Part shown: in pieces, positions 7,461-16,700 of the stretch
Layout of the letters: every line of letters starts with the position of its first letter
How positions within the stretch are numbered: position 1 is the stretch's first letter
Source: Candidatus Rifleibacteriota bacterium
Lineage (GTDB): Bacteria; Muiribacteriota; Ozemobacteria; Ozemobacterales; Ozemobacteraceae
Assembly (NCBI GenBank): GCA_015233565.1
Contig: JADFXM010000059.1
Location: 1 to 44,692, forward strand
DNA length: 44,692 nt
Direction of reading: 5' to 3'
The notes under the pieces: generated by a model
Told to the model about the DNA's origin: nothing
The model's database searches: none
The model's input: only the letters and a program-made list of their open reading frames with translations
Program-made: the position numbers and the translations under genes

Positions 7461-8799
7461 TTTCTTCTCCGTTGATCGATTTTGCGGTATCACTCAATGA
7501 GAGCAAATCTTTTATTGCTGGATCCATGACGGTTAGAATTCCATCCATAGAGATTGAAAAATTCAAACCTTCGCTCAATTTTTTTGCATAGATCCAGGTG
7601 TTGATTCCAACAAGAAAACCATCTTTGTCGTATAACCCCCCACCACTATTCCCTGGGTTTAAGGGAGTCTGCATTTGTATCACGGAAACCTCATGAGGGC
7701 CAAAAGTTTGCTGCCTGATTGCAGATACAACCCCATCCGTGTAGCTCCAATTGAGACCCATCGGGTTTCCGATGGCAAATACTTTTTCGCCTATTCCCGG
7801 AAGTCGATTGGGAGCTACTTTGGCAGCAAGATTCAATTTTGCAGGGGCCGCGACTTTCAAAAGTACTAAATCAATCTGGGATGGAGCAAGCCAAACCGGC
7901 TCAGCAAGTTTTCTAAAACCATTGTAAAAAGTGACAATGATTTTAGAGTTCTCCTGGAGTGTTTTGAGGTTGGCAACCCTTTTTCCAGCAGTTACGACAT
8001 GCAAATTGGAAAGAACATAGACGAATTTTCCGATGGTTTTCAGACAAACGCCGGACCCTTGTGCTTCTTCCAGGAAAGATTGAGGGGCAGAAATATGGAC
8101 ATTACACATAAGTGGAGTTTTTATGTTTCCAGACGCTTTGTCAATGAAGCCCTTGATTTGGTCAGAATTGAAATGGACCGGTTCCATGCTTTCAAATCCT
8201 GATTCATCTTGGGTAAGCCAAAATCCCAAAAATCCAAGCATTAATCCAAATGCTCCTGCGAGAATGCCGAAAACAGATATTACCCCACCTTTCAGATTTG
8301 AATTTCCTTGAATTCTTAGAGCCGAGACAGTTCCTAAAATAATTGAAAGCACTCCGCCCAGAGTGGAAAACAATAAAAACGCAGCGTCAACTACGGATGG
8401 AGGAGACTTAATATAAAGAGAGTGAATTGATGCAATAAAGCAGAGTGATCCAAATAGTGCACAAAATATTGACAGAATGCTGGTTCGTTTTGCTTTGGAT
8501 TCAATTTCCATTGCAATTCTTTCGGAATTTACTACCCGCCCGGAAGAAGAAGTTTGGACCGAAGCCACTTCGCTCTTTGTGAGAATGATGTCCGCTTTAA
8601 TGAAATTCGGATTGCGGGCTGTCGGAGCACAGTGATAAGTTGAGCATCCCGCTTCTTCCCAACAATGAAGGTGATGAACACCGGAACATTTTTCGCAGAT
8701 AATTGCTTCTTCGTTTTCTTCAAAGTCTTTTCCGCATGCAGGGCAATTGTTGCCCAGATGCATTTTTTCAATAATAATTTTTTTTCCAGAGTTTGTCAT
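7411..8799 (-). CDS. membrane trypsin-like protease with N-terminal prokaryotic RING finger
   Basis: A 462-residue, three-part protein. Residues 19-57 form a binuclear zinc finger of the prokaryotic RING family 1 type: C-x2-C, then CEKCSGVHHLHCWEEAGCSTYHC. Residues about 105-195 hold four hydrophobic segments like DUF4190 domains. Residues 245-440 are an HtrA/trypsin-like protease with the full triad: His267 (SNLHVV), Asp310 (QIDLVLL) and Ser385 (NPGNSGGG). No PDZ domain follows. The RING would face the cytoplasm; the side of the protease depends on the helix count. The ATG overlaps the stop of the aminotransferase gene (ATGA), so the genes are coupled. Confidence 0.88.
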   Translation of the reverse strand: MTNSGKKIIIEKMHLGNNCPACGKDFEENEEAIICEKCSGVHHLHCWEEAGCSTYHCAPTARNPNFIKADIILTKSEVASVQTSSSGRVVNSERIAMEIESKAKRTSILSIFCALFGSLCFIASIHSLYIKSPPSVVDAAFLLFSTLGGVLSIILGTVSALRIQGNSNLKGGVISVFGILAGAFGLMLGFLGFWLTQDESGFESMEPVHFNSDQIKGFIDKASGNIKTPLMCNVHISAPQSFLEEAQGSGVCLKTIGKFVYVLSNLHVVTAGKRVANLKTLQENSKIIVTFYNGFRKLAEPVWLAPSQIDLVLLKVAAPAKLNLAAKVAPNRLPGIGEKVFAIGNPMGLNWSYTDGVVSAIRQQTFGPHEVSVIQMQTPLNPGNSGGGLYDKDGFLVGINTWIYAKKLSEGLNFSISMDGILTVMDPAIKDLLSLSDTAKSINGEENDNPIKTPSSGLSKNN

Positions 8800-9968
8800 T
8801 GGGCGGAAAATTGGGAGAAATACGAGGAAAGCTTATCGATTCCATGAAAGAATGAAGAATCATCTGAACAGCCAAGCGAGATTCTGATTGTTTTGGAAAG
8901 ATCTGAACCGAAAATATCTCCCGGAATCATGACTAACTTTTCTTTTTCAAGGATATCAAGAACAGTTTGGCGCCCATTGGCCGGACCTTGAACAAATGCG
9001 AAGAAAAGCCCACTCGATAGTAGTTTCCACGGTTTGAAGGTTTCCGCCTTTTCCTTGAATTTAAGAGCTCTTTGCGCAAGATGATCTTTCTTCTCTTTGA
9101 TCCAGTCCAGGGAGAATTCAAGGGAAAGAAGAACCAGTTTCTGGCTGGCGTGAGGAGCGCAAATAACCATTGTGTCCTGGATTTTCATCATTTGGTGAGT
9201 CAGTTCTTTCGAAGCAATTATGTACCCGCATCTCCATCCGGTGAGGGCGAAAGTTTTCGAGAAACTTCCTACGGTAATTATTCTTTCCGGCTTGGATTCA
9301 AGGCTCCCTGGGGAAAAATGTCCAATCTCAGGGTCAGGGAAAAAAGCGTAGGTTTCATCGACAACGAGGTAAATTCCGTTTCTCAAAAGCCCGTTGGCAA
9401 GATATTCGAGAGCTTCAGGAGAATAAGTTGTACCTGTAGGGTTATTGGGAGTAACGATTGTCAAAGCTTTTAGGTTGTTTCTCTTTGCCATTTCTATTAT
9501 TTGATCTGGATTGATACGAAATCCATTCTCTGGCGAGAGCGGTATTTCAACAATTTCTCCGCCAACCATTTTTACAGCCATGGAATGATTAAAATAATAT
9601 GGTGTCAAAAGTCCCATCTTGTCACCAGGATTAAAAAGGGCCATTATTAAGCAGAGATAGGCTTGATTTGCACCGGCAGTAATAATTATTTCCTCGGAAG
9701 GGCTAAAACTAAAATTAAATTTTTCAGCAAGAACAGAGCTCCAGTGTTCTCTAAGTTCAATTAAGCCGGGATCAGAAGTGTATCTGTGAATATGAGATTT
9801 TCCCAGTTCATTTTTGAAAAAATCAAGCGTTCTTTCACAAGGCCCGTAATAAGGGACTGCTTGGCCAAGATTGATTATCCCTTCTCCCTTTTTTTTCATC
9901 TTCTCGACAAGAAGATTAATTTCCGCAATTCCCGGAGATGGAGTTTTTAAAATATTTTCTGAAATCAT
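8796..9968 (-). CDS. PLP-dependent aminotransferase, class I/II (aspartate family)
   Basis: A 390-residue fold-type I aminotransferase. The internal aldimine lysine is Lys238 in SFSKTFALTGWRCGY. Asn176 (TPNNPTG), Asp204 and Tyr207 (VVDETYAF) are the usual PLP contacts, and the substrate-carboxylate arginine falls in TIRISLG near the C-terminus. It would transfer amino groups between an amino acid and a 2-oxo acid in the cytoplasm; the substrate cannot be read from sequence. It is the first gene of the operon holding the RING-protease and E2-like genes, joined by an ATGA overlap. Its metabolic link to them is not obvious. Confidence 0.9.
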   Translation of the reverse strand: MISENILKTPSPGIAEINLLVEKMKKKGEGIINLGQAVPYYGPCERTLDFFKNELGKSHIHRYTSDPGLIELREHWSSVLAEKFNFSFSPSEEIIITAGANQAYLCLIMALFNPGDKMGLLTPYYFNHSMAVKMVGGEIVEIPLSPENGFRINPDQIIEMAKRNNLKALTIVTPNNPTGTTYSPEALEYLANGLLRNGIYLVVDETYAFFPDPEIGHFSPGSLESKPERIITVGSFSKTFALTGWRCGYIIASKELTHQMMKIQDTMVICAPHASQKLVLLSLEFSLDWIKEKKDHLAQRALKFKEKAETFKPWKLLSSGLFFAFVQGPANGRQTVLDILEKEKLVMIPGDIFGSDLSKTIRISLGCSDDSSFFHGIDKLSSYFSQFSAQ

Positions 9969-10260
9969 ATTTGTTCTTTGGGTGATTCCCTCTTTTAAAG
10001 ATAAAAATACAACAAACTATTTTCGATCTGCAAACCATTAAACCGCCAAATATATATTTCATTCTAACATGAGAAAATTTTCTTTTCTAAGAAAATTGCT
10101 TCGATAAAGAAAGATTTTCTTTGAAATCTTGTATTGACGTAGAGAATAGGATTCATTAAAAATTTCGTTAAAAAAACTTTATTTTGTGTCGTTAATGTAA
10201 TATTATTGTGAAATGAAATTTTTTTGATTACTTAATGAGGGATGAGTATACAAAGTTCCT

Positions 10261-12072
10261 ATGATTTCGAACTTTTCGATATTTAATAGTTTGACAGATG
10301 AGCAAAAAGCTAGATTAACTGCGAATTGCCATAGAGAAACCTTTGAAAAAGATGAAATAATCTTTAAACAAGGAGATTCGGGTTGTAGTTTATATCTAAT
10401 TGACACGGGAAAAGTGGAAATTTCGGTTTTTAGCTATTTTGTTTCAAAAAAAATCGTTGCTGTCTTGTCGGACAAAGATTTTTTTGGGGAAATGTCAATT
10501 TTAAATCGAAAGAGGAGACGCTCTGCAAGTGCAATTTCTCTTGAGAGAACGCATGTAATTGTTGTTCCCGAGAGCGAAGTTGAAGCATTAATGGATCAGC
10601 AGCCTTCTTTGGCAATGTCCATGCTTAGAATTCTCAGTAAGCGCCTCGAGGACACGAATACCCGAAATTTCATGCTTGAGTTGTGGAAGTTTCTCACAAG
10701 TGATAGGAGCATTGAAAAACTATTGCAAGCTGCAGTTTACACAGCCGAAGATGCTTATGGCTGCTATTCAGAAATAATACTTGACCCGGTTGCATGTGAA
10801 AATTACTATCATTTGCTGTTTTCAGAAGAAATGATTTCTCAATTAAAAAAGAAGACGGAAGAAGAGATCTCTAAAGTAAAAGTTGTTTTTCTGAAAGATC
10901 AAGTGAAAATTCAAGATTCGATACCTCCCAAAAACGATGAGTTAACCGTTTTTTCTCAATCATTGGTTATTGAAGAGAAGAATTTAGGGTATTTTCAAAT
11001 TTTTGCAAAAAAAGAAAACTTCGAGAAAAATGGAAGCGAAGTTTTGGAATCCTTTGCTCATCAGGTTGCCGAAGCAGTTGAAATGGAAATTGGCAAATCC
11101 AAACTGAAGATAATGGAAAACCGAATAAAGGGCATATTTGAAACCATCGCAGACGGACTTCTTGTTTTGGATGATAAAGGGCTGCCCTTGTTAAGCAATA
11201 AAGCGTTCAAAGATATGTTTTTCCCACCCGATTGTCCCAATAATGATGCTTTAAATGCAATTTTGCCTTCTTTATATCAATCCGGGAAAGATTCCGGAAA
11301 TCAAGAACTTGTGTTATTGAAACCACATGCCCAAATTCTTTCCAGTAATTTCATAACTACGTGCGATGCAAAAGGAAATAAACAGGAAACTATCATTTCA
11401 ATAAGAAATGTTACAGGGCCAAAACGTGAAGAGCAAAAATTTCTTCAATTGGTTTCCATGCTGATAAGAAGAATCTACAACTTGTATTTGCCCTTGGTGG
11501 CGATTAGTGAGCCTTTGAGGGACAAAAGATTCAAACGGATAAGGCGAATGATCAAGAATTTCATTTATCTTATCGAAATAAAATCCGGGCCTTTGCGAGT
11601 TCAGAGGATGCCAACCACTATCGGCGAATTCATGGCTGAGGTTATGGAAAAAGTGGTTCCGGTTTTTGAACGAAGAAGAATAAAGTTTGTTCGAAATGAA
11701 AATCCTGAAATAGACAAAACTGGTATTTGTGTTGATAGCGAACTTCTTTTAGAAGCTTTTCTTTCAATACTTGCTTTCCATGGCCGAAGACTTGGATTTG
11801 ATTCGAAGGCCGTCTTTAATGAAAAGATTGAAGGGGGCGTTTACTCATTTGGCATTGAAACCCAAAGGAGAAATTGGAGAATTCCAGTTGGCCCCGAGAT
11901 CCTGGATTGGCAAAAATGCATTGAATGGTTTATTGCTGCCGAAAATAGGGCAGTTTTATTGGAGCTCCCTTTTTCAAGGCATATCTTTGAATCTCACAAA
12001 GGCAAAATAGAATTTTTTGAAGAAAATCAAATTGTAAAATTTGTCATCTCTGTTCCTGTTGAAGAATTCTAA
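10261..12072 (+). CDS. cNMP-binding / GAF-like / PAS sensor with degenerate kinase domain
   Basis: A 603-residue cytoplasmic sensor. Residues about 5-125 are a CRP-type cyclic-nucleotide domain with the phosphate-binding cassette FFGEMSILNRKRRRSASA. Residues about 135-275 look like a divergent GAF domain, and about 285-395 are a PAS domain ending IISIRNVTGPKREEQKFLQL. The last 200 residues occupy the place of a histidine kinase, but the phospho-acceptor helix (RRIYNLYLPLVAISEPL) has no His and I find no N-box, so it is probably a pseudokinase. Its stop overlaps the ATG of the RsbW-like gene (TAATG). The pair probably links a nucleotide or other signal to partner-switching control. Confidence 0.85.
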   Translation: MISNFSIFNSLTDEQKARLTANCHRETFEKDEIIFKQGDSGCSLYLIDTGKVEISVFSYFVSKKIVAVLSDKDFFGEMSILNRKRRRSASAISLERTHVIVVPESEVEALMDQQPSLAMSMLRILSKRLEDTNTRNFMLELWKFLTSDRSIEKLLQAAVYTAEDAYGCYSEIILDPVACENYYHLLFSEEMISQLKKKTEEEISKVKVVFLKDQVKIQDSIPPKNDELTVFSQSLVIEEKNLGYFQIFAKKENFEKNGSEVLESFAHQVAEAVEMEIGKSKLKIMENRIKGIFETIADGLLVLDDKGLPLLSNKAFKDMFFPPDCPNNDALNAILPSLYQSGKDSGNQELVLLKPHAQILSSNFITTCDAKGNKQETIISIRNVTGPKREEQKFLQLVSMLIRRIYNLYLPLVAISEPLRDKRFKRIRRMIKNFIYLIEIKSGPLRVQRMPTTIGEFMAEVMEKVVPVFERRRIKFVRNENPEIDKTGICVDSELLLEAFLSILAFHGRRLGFDSKAVFNEKIEGGVYSFGIETQRRNWRIPVGPEILDWQKCIEWFIAAENRAVLLELPFSRHIFESHKGKIEFFEENQIVKFVISVPVEEF

Positions 12073-12521
12073 TGGCTTATCTTGCAAAACCAGCAACCTA
12101 TTCTAACGTCTTTAAATTCCCAGCCAAATTAAATTTTGCCTCTTCCACCCGGGATAAGGTCAGAAGTGCACTTGAAAAAAAAGGCGTACCAGCAAAGTTG
12201 GTTTTTCACATTTGTCTTTGCCTCGATGAGGCCTTGACCAACGCAATTGAGCATGGTTCAACAACCTATGAGCAAAATGTGGAATTAGGATACCGGATCG
12301 AAAGAGATTTTATTGAGATTTCGGTAACCGACTCCGGAGGGTTAATTTTCGACCCCGAGTATTTCGATAAACTGGCTACCGTTAAAGATTGGGGGGTAGG
12401 CGGAAGAGGAATTCTTCTAATCAGATCGTTTATGGATGAAGTCTATTTTGTTTTTACTCCCAAAATTTCGACAAGAGTAATAATGCGAAAAAAAATAGAT
12501 CCCATCGACCTGAAGGACTAA
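12072..12521 (+). CDS. RsbW/SpoIIAB-like serine kinase or anti-sigma factor (HATPase_c_2)
   Basis: A 149-residue GHKL ATPase of the anti-sigma/RsbW type. The N-box is CLDEALTNAIEHGS (about 50-63), the first G-box is VTDSGGLIFDP, and the second is GVGGRGILLIRSFMDEV. Such proteins bind a sigma factor or phosphorylate an STAS antagonist on Ser. It starts at the ATG overlapping the preceding TAA, so it is translated with the cNMP/PAS protein. No sigma factor or STAS protein lies next to it. Confidence 0.9.
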   Translation: MAYLAKPATYSNVFKFPAKLNFASSTRDKVRSALEKKGVPAKLVFHICLCLDEALTNAIEHGSTTYEQNVELGYRIERDFIEISVTDSGGLIFDPEYFDKLATVKDWGVGGRGILLIRSFMDEVYFVFTPKISTRVIMRKKIDPIDLKD

Positions 12522-12661
12522 AAAAGTTTTTTTCAGAAAATTACTTTCTTCAAAGCAGTCAAAAATTTAGCAATGTCAGGTTTGTACTGTTAAATTTTGA
12601 ACACTTCAAACTAATGAGAAATAGGACAAGCATCTGATCCATATTTTTCCAAGAGATTTTT

Positions 12662-12677
12662 TGGCATACCTTTTGCT
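12662..12677 (+). promoter_or_regulatory. sigma-54 (-24/-12) promoter candidate
   Basis: TGGCAT-ACCTT-TTGCT matches the consensus TGGCAY-N5-TTGCW at every defined base, with GG and GC 12 bp apart. The start point would be near 12688, leaving a leader of about 38 bases before the GTG at 12726, with AGAAGGGG as ribosome site. No enhancer-binding protein gene is in the window. Confidence 0.55.
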
Positions 12678-12725
12678 ACTTAAATATCAATATTAAAGAA
12701 TTTTAAGTAAGAAGGGGTATTTGCC

Positions 12726-13283
12726 GTGAAGACCTATTTTGAAGCGATTGAATATGATGATTTCCAGAGAGACTTCAACAGAAGCAGTTTTGCATCAACA
12801 TCCCAACTGATTTCACCGAAATTTGTCTCTGTGACCGAATCAATGTCCAAAACTATTTCCGAATTGAAAAACATACTGAAAAAAACCGATGAAGCAAGGG
12901 GTGGATACGCAGTAAAGCTCATCGATGAAGATATAAATGGAAAATCCGGAAACGACGATTCTCTTTTACAGTCGCTTTGGAATGTTGTAAGTCGTGTCAG
13001 GTCTGAAATAGGTAGAATGAAAATGGTTTTCGAAGATCGTGAATATTTCGTTCGGGAAAAAATGGTTTTATCAAATCTTGGAGAATCAATTTCCGAATTT
13101 CCAGCGATTATTGATAAAGTTGTTTCCTTGGCGATTCCTTATGCCCGCGAAGATGCCAAGTTTGGAACTTCCGAATATTCAGAAGAAGCTTTTAAATCAG
13201 CTAAACAACAATATTTGACAGCGCTTGAAATAGCGAACCAGACCCTTGATAGGATGGAAATCGACCTGAAAAGGGCAAAATAA
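12726..13283 (+). CDS. hypothetical helical protein
   Basis: A 185-residue soluble protein, starting at GTG with AGAAGGGG upstream. It is mostly predicted helix, with charged stretches suggesting coiled coil (about 40-62, SKTISELKNILKKTDEA; and 145-185). No known domain, signal peptide or membrane segment is visible. It stands alone between a sigma-54-type promoter and a clear terminator, so it is a single-gene unit. Sigma-54 control, if real, would point to a conditional function. I cannot assign one. Confidence 0.75.
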   Translation: MKTYFEAIEYDDFQRDFNRSSFASTSQLISPKFVSVTESMSKTISELKNILKKTDEARGGYAVKLIDEDINGKSGNDDSLLQSLWNVVSRVRSEIGRMKMVFEDREYFVREKMVLSNLGESISEFPAIIDKVVSLAIPYAREDAKFGTSEYSEEAFKSAKQQYLTALEIANQTLDRMEIDLKRAK

Positions 13284-13315
13284 TATCTTGCAAAGAACAT
13301 AAAATTGGAAACAGA

Positions 13316-13351
13316 AGCGGTGGAAAATCTTTTCCCCCGCTTTCTTTTTTT
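13316..13351 (+). terminator. intrinsic terminator
   Basis: GCGGTGGAAAA and TTTTCCCCCGC form an 11-bp stem (one mismatch) with a 2-nt apex, then TTTCTTTTTTT. It lies 33 bp after the stop of the hypothetical gene at 12726-13283. Confidence 0.8.
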
Positions 13352-13353
13352 CC

Positions 13354-13613
13354 TTATTTTTCCTTGCTTTATATCAAATTTCCCGAAGACACCTTCAGTA
13401 CAATCACATTGCTGTCTTCGATTTTATTAATGGAGAATAGCTGTTTTCTTTGAATACGTGGTAAAAACGCACTTGACTGCTAAAATAGGATTAATTGTGA
13501 CTTTTTCACAGGAAGCCTTGACTCTCGGTTCAATTGCCCCAACCCAATCGTTAAGCGGAGTCCAAGCGACTTTGGAATCAGGTTGCCACATGTTTTGAAA
13601 AACGAAATGAAAT
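13354..13613. other. intergenic upstream of nifJ
   Basis: About 260 bp without a gene, between the terminator and the nifJ promoter. I see no clear repeat or operator in it. Confidence 0.5.
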
Positions 13614-13642
13614 TTGACTTACTTCTGGAACTGGAATATCAT
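13614..13642 (+). promoter_or_regulatory. sigma-70 promoter of nifJ
   Basis: TTGACT (13614-13619) and TATCAT (13637-13642) with a 17-bp spacer. Transcription would start near 13649, giving a leader of about 53 bases before the GTG start. Confidence 0.65.
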
Positions 13643-13701
13643 GGATCCTGAAATTTTTACGCGTCTGGAATGGACGCCAAAATGATTTGCAGGAGGCAAA
13701 T

Positions 13702-16700
13702 GTGTCTGAAAGTAAAAAACATGCAATGATGGACGGAAATACTGCGGCGGCGCACGTCGCTCATGCGACGAACGAAGTGATCGCGATTTATCCTATTACC
13801 CCAAGTTCTCCGATGGGTGAAGTGAGCGATGAAAAGAGTGCTGCGGGCGAAAAGAACATCTGGGGAAATGTTCCTGTAGTGACTGAAATGCAATCTGAAG
13901 GAGGCGCTTCCGGAGCTGTTCATGGTTCTTTGACAGCAGGGGCGCTAACAACTACTTTTACCTCATCCCAAGGTTTGCTTCTGATGATCCCCAACATGTA
14001 CAAAATTGCTGGTGAGCTTACATCAGGAGTTATTCACGTTGCAGCCAGATCACTTGCCTGCCAGGGACTATCAATTTTTGGTGACCACAGCGATATAATG
14101 GCGGTTCGCCAAACCGGTTATGCCCTTCTTGGAGCTAATTCCATCCAAGAAGTAATGGATATGTCCTTAATTTCCCAAGCTGCCACTTTACAAAGCCGAA
14201 TTCCTTTCATCCATTTCTTTGATGGTTTCAGGACTTCCCACGAAGTAAACAAAATTGAAGTACTTTCGTTTGATCAGATGAGAGCAATGCTTCCTGATGC
14301 GCTTATCAATGCACACAGAGAAAGAGGAATAAGCCCTGATCGTCCTTCAATGCGTGGAACAGCGCAGAATCCGGATGTCTACTTCCAAGGTCGCGAAACG
14401 GTAAATTCTTATTATCAAAAAACCCCCGGAATTGTACAAAAAGCAATGGATGATTTTGCGAAAATCGCAGGCCGTTCATACAAGTTGTTCGACTATGTTG
14501 GAGCTCCCGATGCCGATCGGATCGTCGTCATTATGGGAAGCGGTGCTGAAACGATGCACGAAGTCGTCGATTACATGACTGCAAAGGGAGAAAAAGTTGG
14601 ATTATTAAAAGTCAGACTTTACAGACCTTTCTCGGTTGAGCACCTCATAAAAGCTATTCCAGCAACAGTAAAATCGATTTCAGTGCTTGATCGAACCAAA
14701 GAACCTGGTTGCGCCGGCGAACCATTATATCTGGACATCCGCAACTCAATTGGTGAAGCCATGGAGGCAAAAACAACCCAATTCAAGAGTTGGCCCAAAA
14801 TTGTGGGAGGCAGATACGGCCTTGGTTCCAAGGAATTCACTCCCGCACAGTGCATTGCAGTGTTCGATAATCTCAAAGCTTCCGAACCCAAAAACCATTT
14901 CACAGTTGGAATTATTGACGATCTTACGAATACAAGCCTCTCAGTCGGAAAAGCTGTAGAAACCGGCGATCCATCGACTTATTGTGCGAAATTTTATGGC
15001 CTCGGATCAGATGGAACCGTAGGTGCCAATAAAGATTCCATTAAAATTATCGGAATGGAAACAGACAACAACGCTCAAGGATACTTTGTCTATGACTCGA
15101 AAAAATCGGGTAGTACAACCATTTCGCATCTTCGATTCGGCAAGAAAGCCCTGAGATGTCCTTACCTGATTACGCAAGCTAATTTTATCGCATGCCATAA
15201 TTTCAGTTTCCTTGAAAAGTATGACATGCTTTCAGACCTTAAGGAAGGCGGAGTTTTCCTACTGGAAAGCCCATTTTCCGCAAAAGAAGTATGGGACAAA
15301 ATCCCAGCGGAAGTTCAGAAAGGTATGATTGAAAAAAAGGCCAGATTTTACGTTCTGGAAGCTGTAAAGCTTGCTGAGGAAATCGGACTTGGAAATCGAA
15401 TCAACATTTTAATGCAGACTGCTTTCTTTGAAATCAGCAAAATATTGCCCCGCGACCATTACGTTAATTCCATTAAAGATGCTGTAAAGAAAACGTATGG
15501 AAAAAAAGGCGAGAACATCATCAAGATGAATTATGAAGCAGTTGATAATTCAATCAAGTCGCTCGAGGAAGTAAAATACCCGAATCAAGTTTCCAGCACG
15601 ATCCATGTTCCTCCGACCGTTTCTAAAGATGCTCCAGAATTTGTCAGAAGTGTACTTGCTCCAATCATGGCTGGAAAGGGCGATTCACTTCCAGTTTCAA
15701 AAATGCCAATTGATGGAACTTTCCCGACTGCCACAACCATGTGGGAAAAACGAAACGTTGCAACATCCATTCCGGTCTGGGATACAAAAACTTGTGTGCA
15801 ATGCGGACTATGCTCTTTGGTATGCCCTCATGCTGCGATAAGAACAAAGATCTATGACACAAAATATCTCCGTGAAGCACCTCCCACCTTCAAACAAGCT
15901 AAAGCCAACGGTTACAAAGACAAGGATCTCGCGTTTACCGTACAAGTAGCTCCCGAAGATTGTACCGGGTGCGGAAATTGTGTAAACGTTTGCCCGGCAC
16001 ACCAGAAGGGTTCAGATGGAGCCAAGTTGCCAACCAAGGCAATCAACCTCAATCCGCAGCTACCACTAAGAGAAAGCGAAAGAGCGAATTTCAACTTTTT
16101 CCTGGCCCTTCCGGAAACTGATCCGTCACTATTCACCGTGAATAATCCTAAGTCATCACAACTTGTTCGCCCTTTGTTCGAGTTTTCAGGTGCCTGTGCC
16201 GGATGTGGCGAAACTCCTTATGTCAAGCTCATGACACAGTTATTCGGTGACCATCTGATGGTAGCAAACGCAACCGGTTGTTCTTCAATTTATGGAGGAA
16301 ACCTTCCCAGTACTCCTTATTGCAAAAGAGCTGATGGCCGTGGTCCGGCGTGGTCGAACAGCCTTTTCGAAGACAATGCTGAATTTGGCTATGGAATGAG
16401 AGTAGCCGCTGACACCATTCATGCTCAAGCCCTCAGTTTGCTGGATAATCTTTCAAAGTGCACATGCAGCGCTTGCAAGGAAATTGCTCCGCTCTTTGAA
16501 ACCATCCGAAAGGCAGACCAATCGACGCAACCTGGAATCGAAACTCAGCGTGATAATGTTGTAAAATTAAAAGCTGCCCTTAAAAAATGCACTGAACCAG
16601 AAGCCAAAAGACTTCATGAAATCGCCGACTTTCTTGTTAAACGCTCTGTTTGGGTACTCGGCGGTGACGGATGGGCATATGACATCGGATACGGTGGCCT

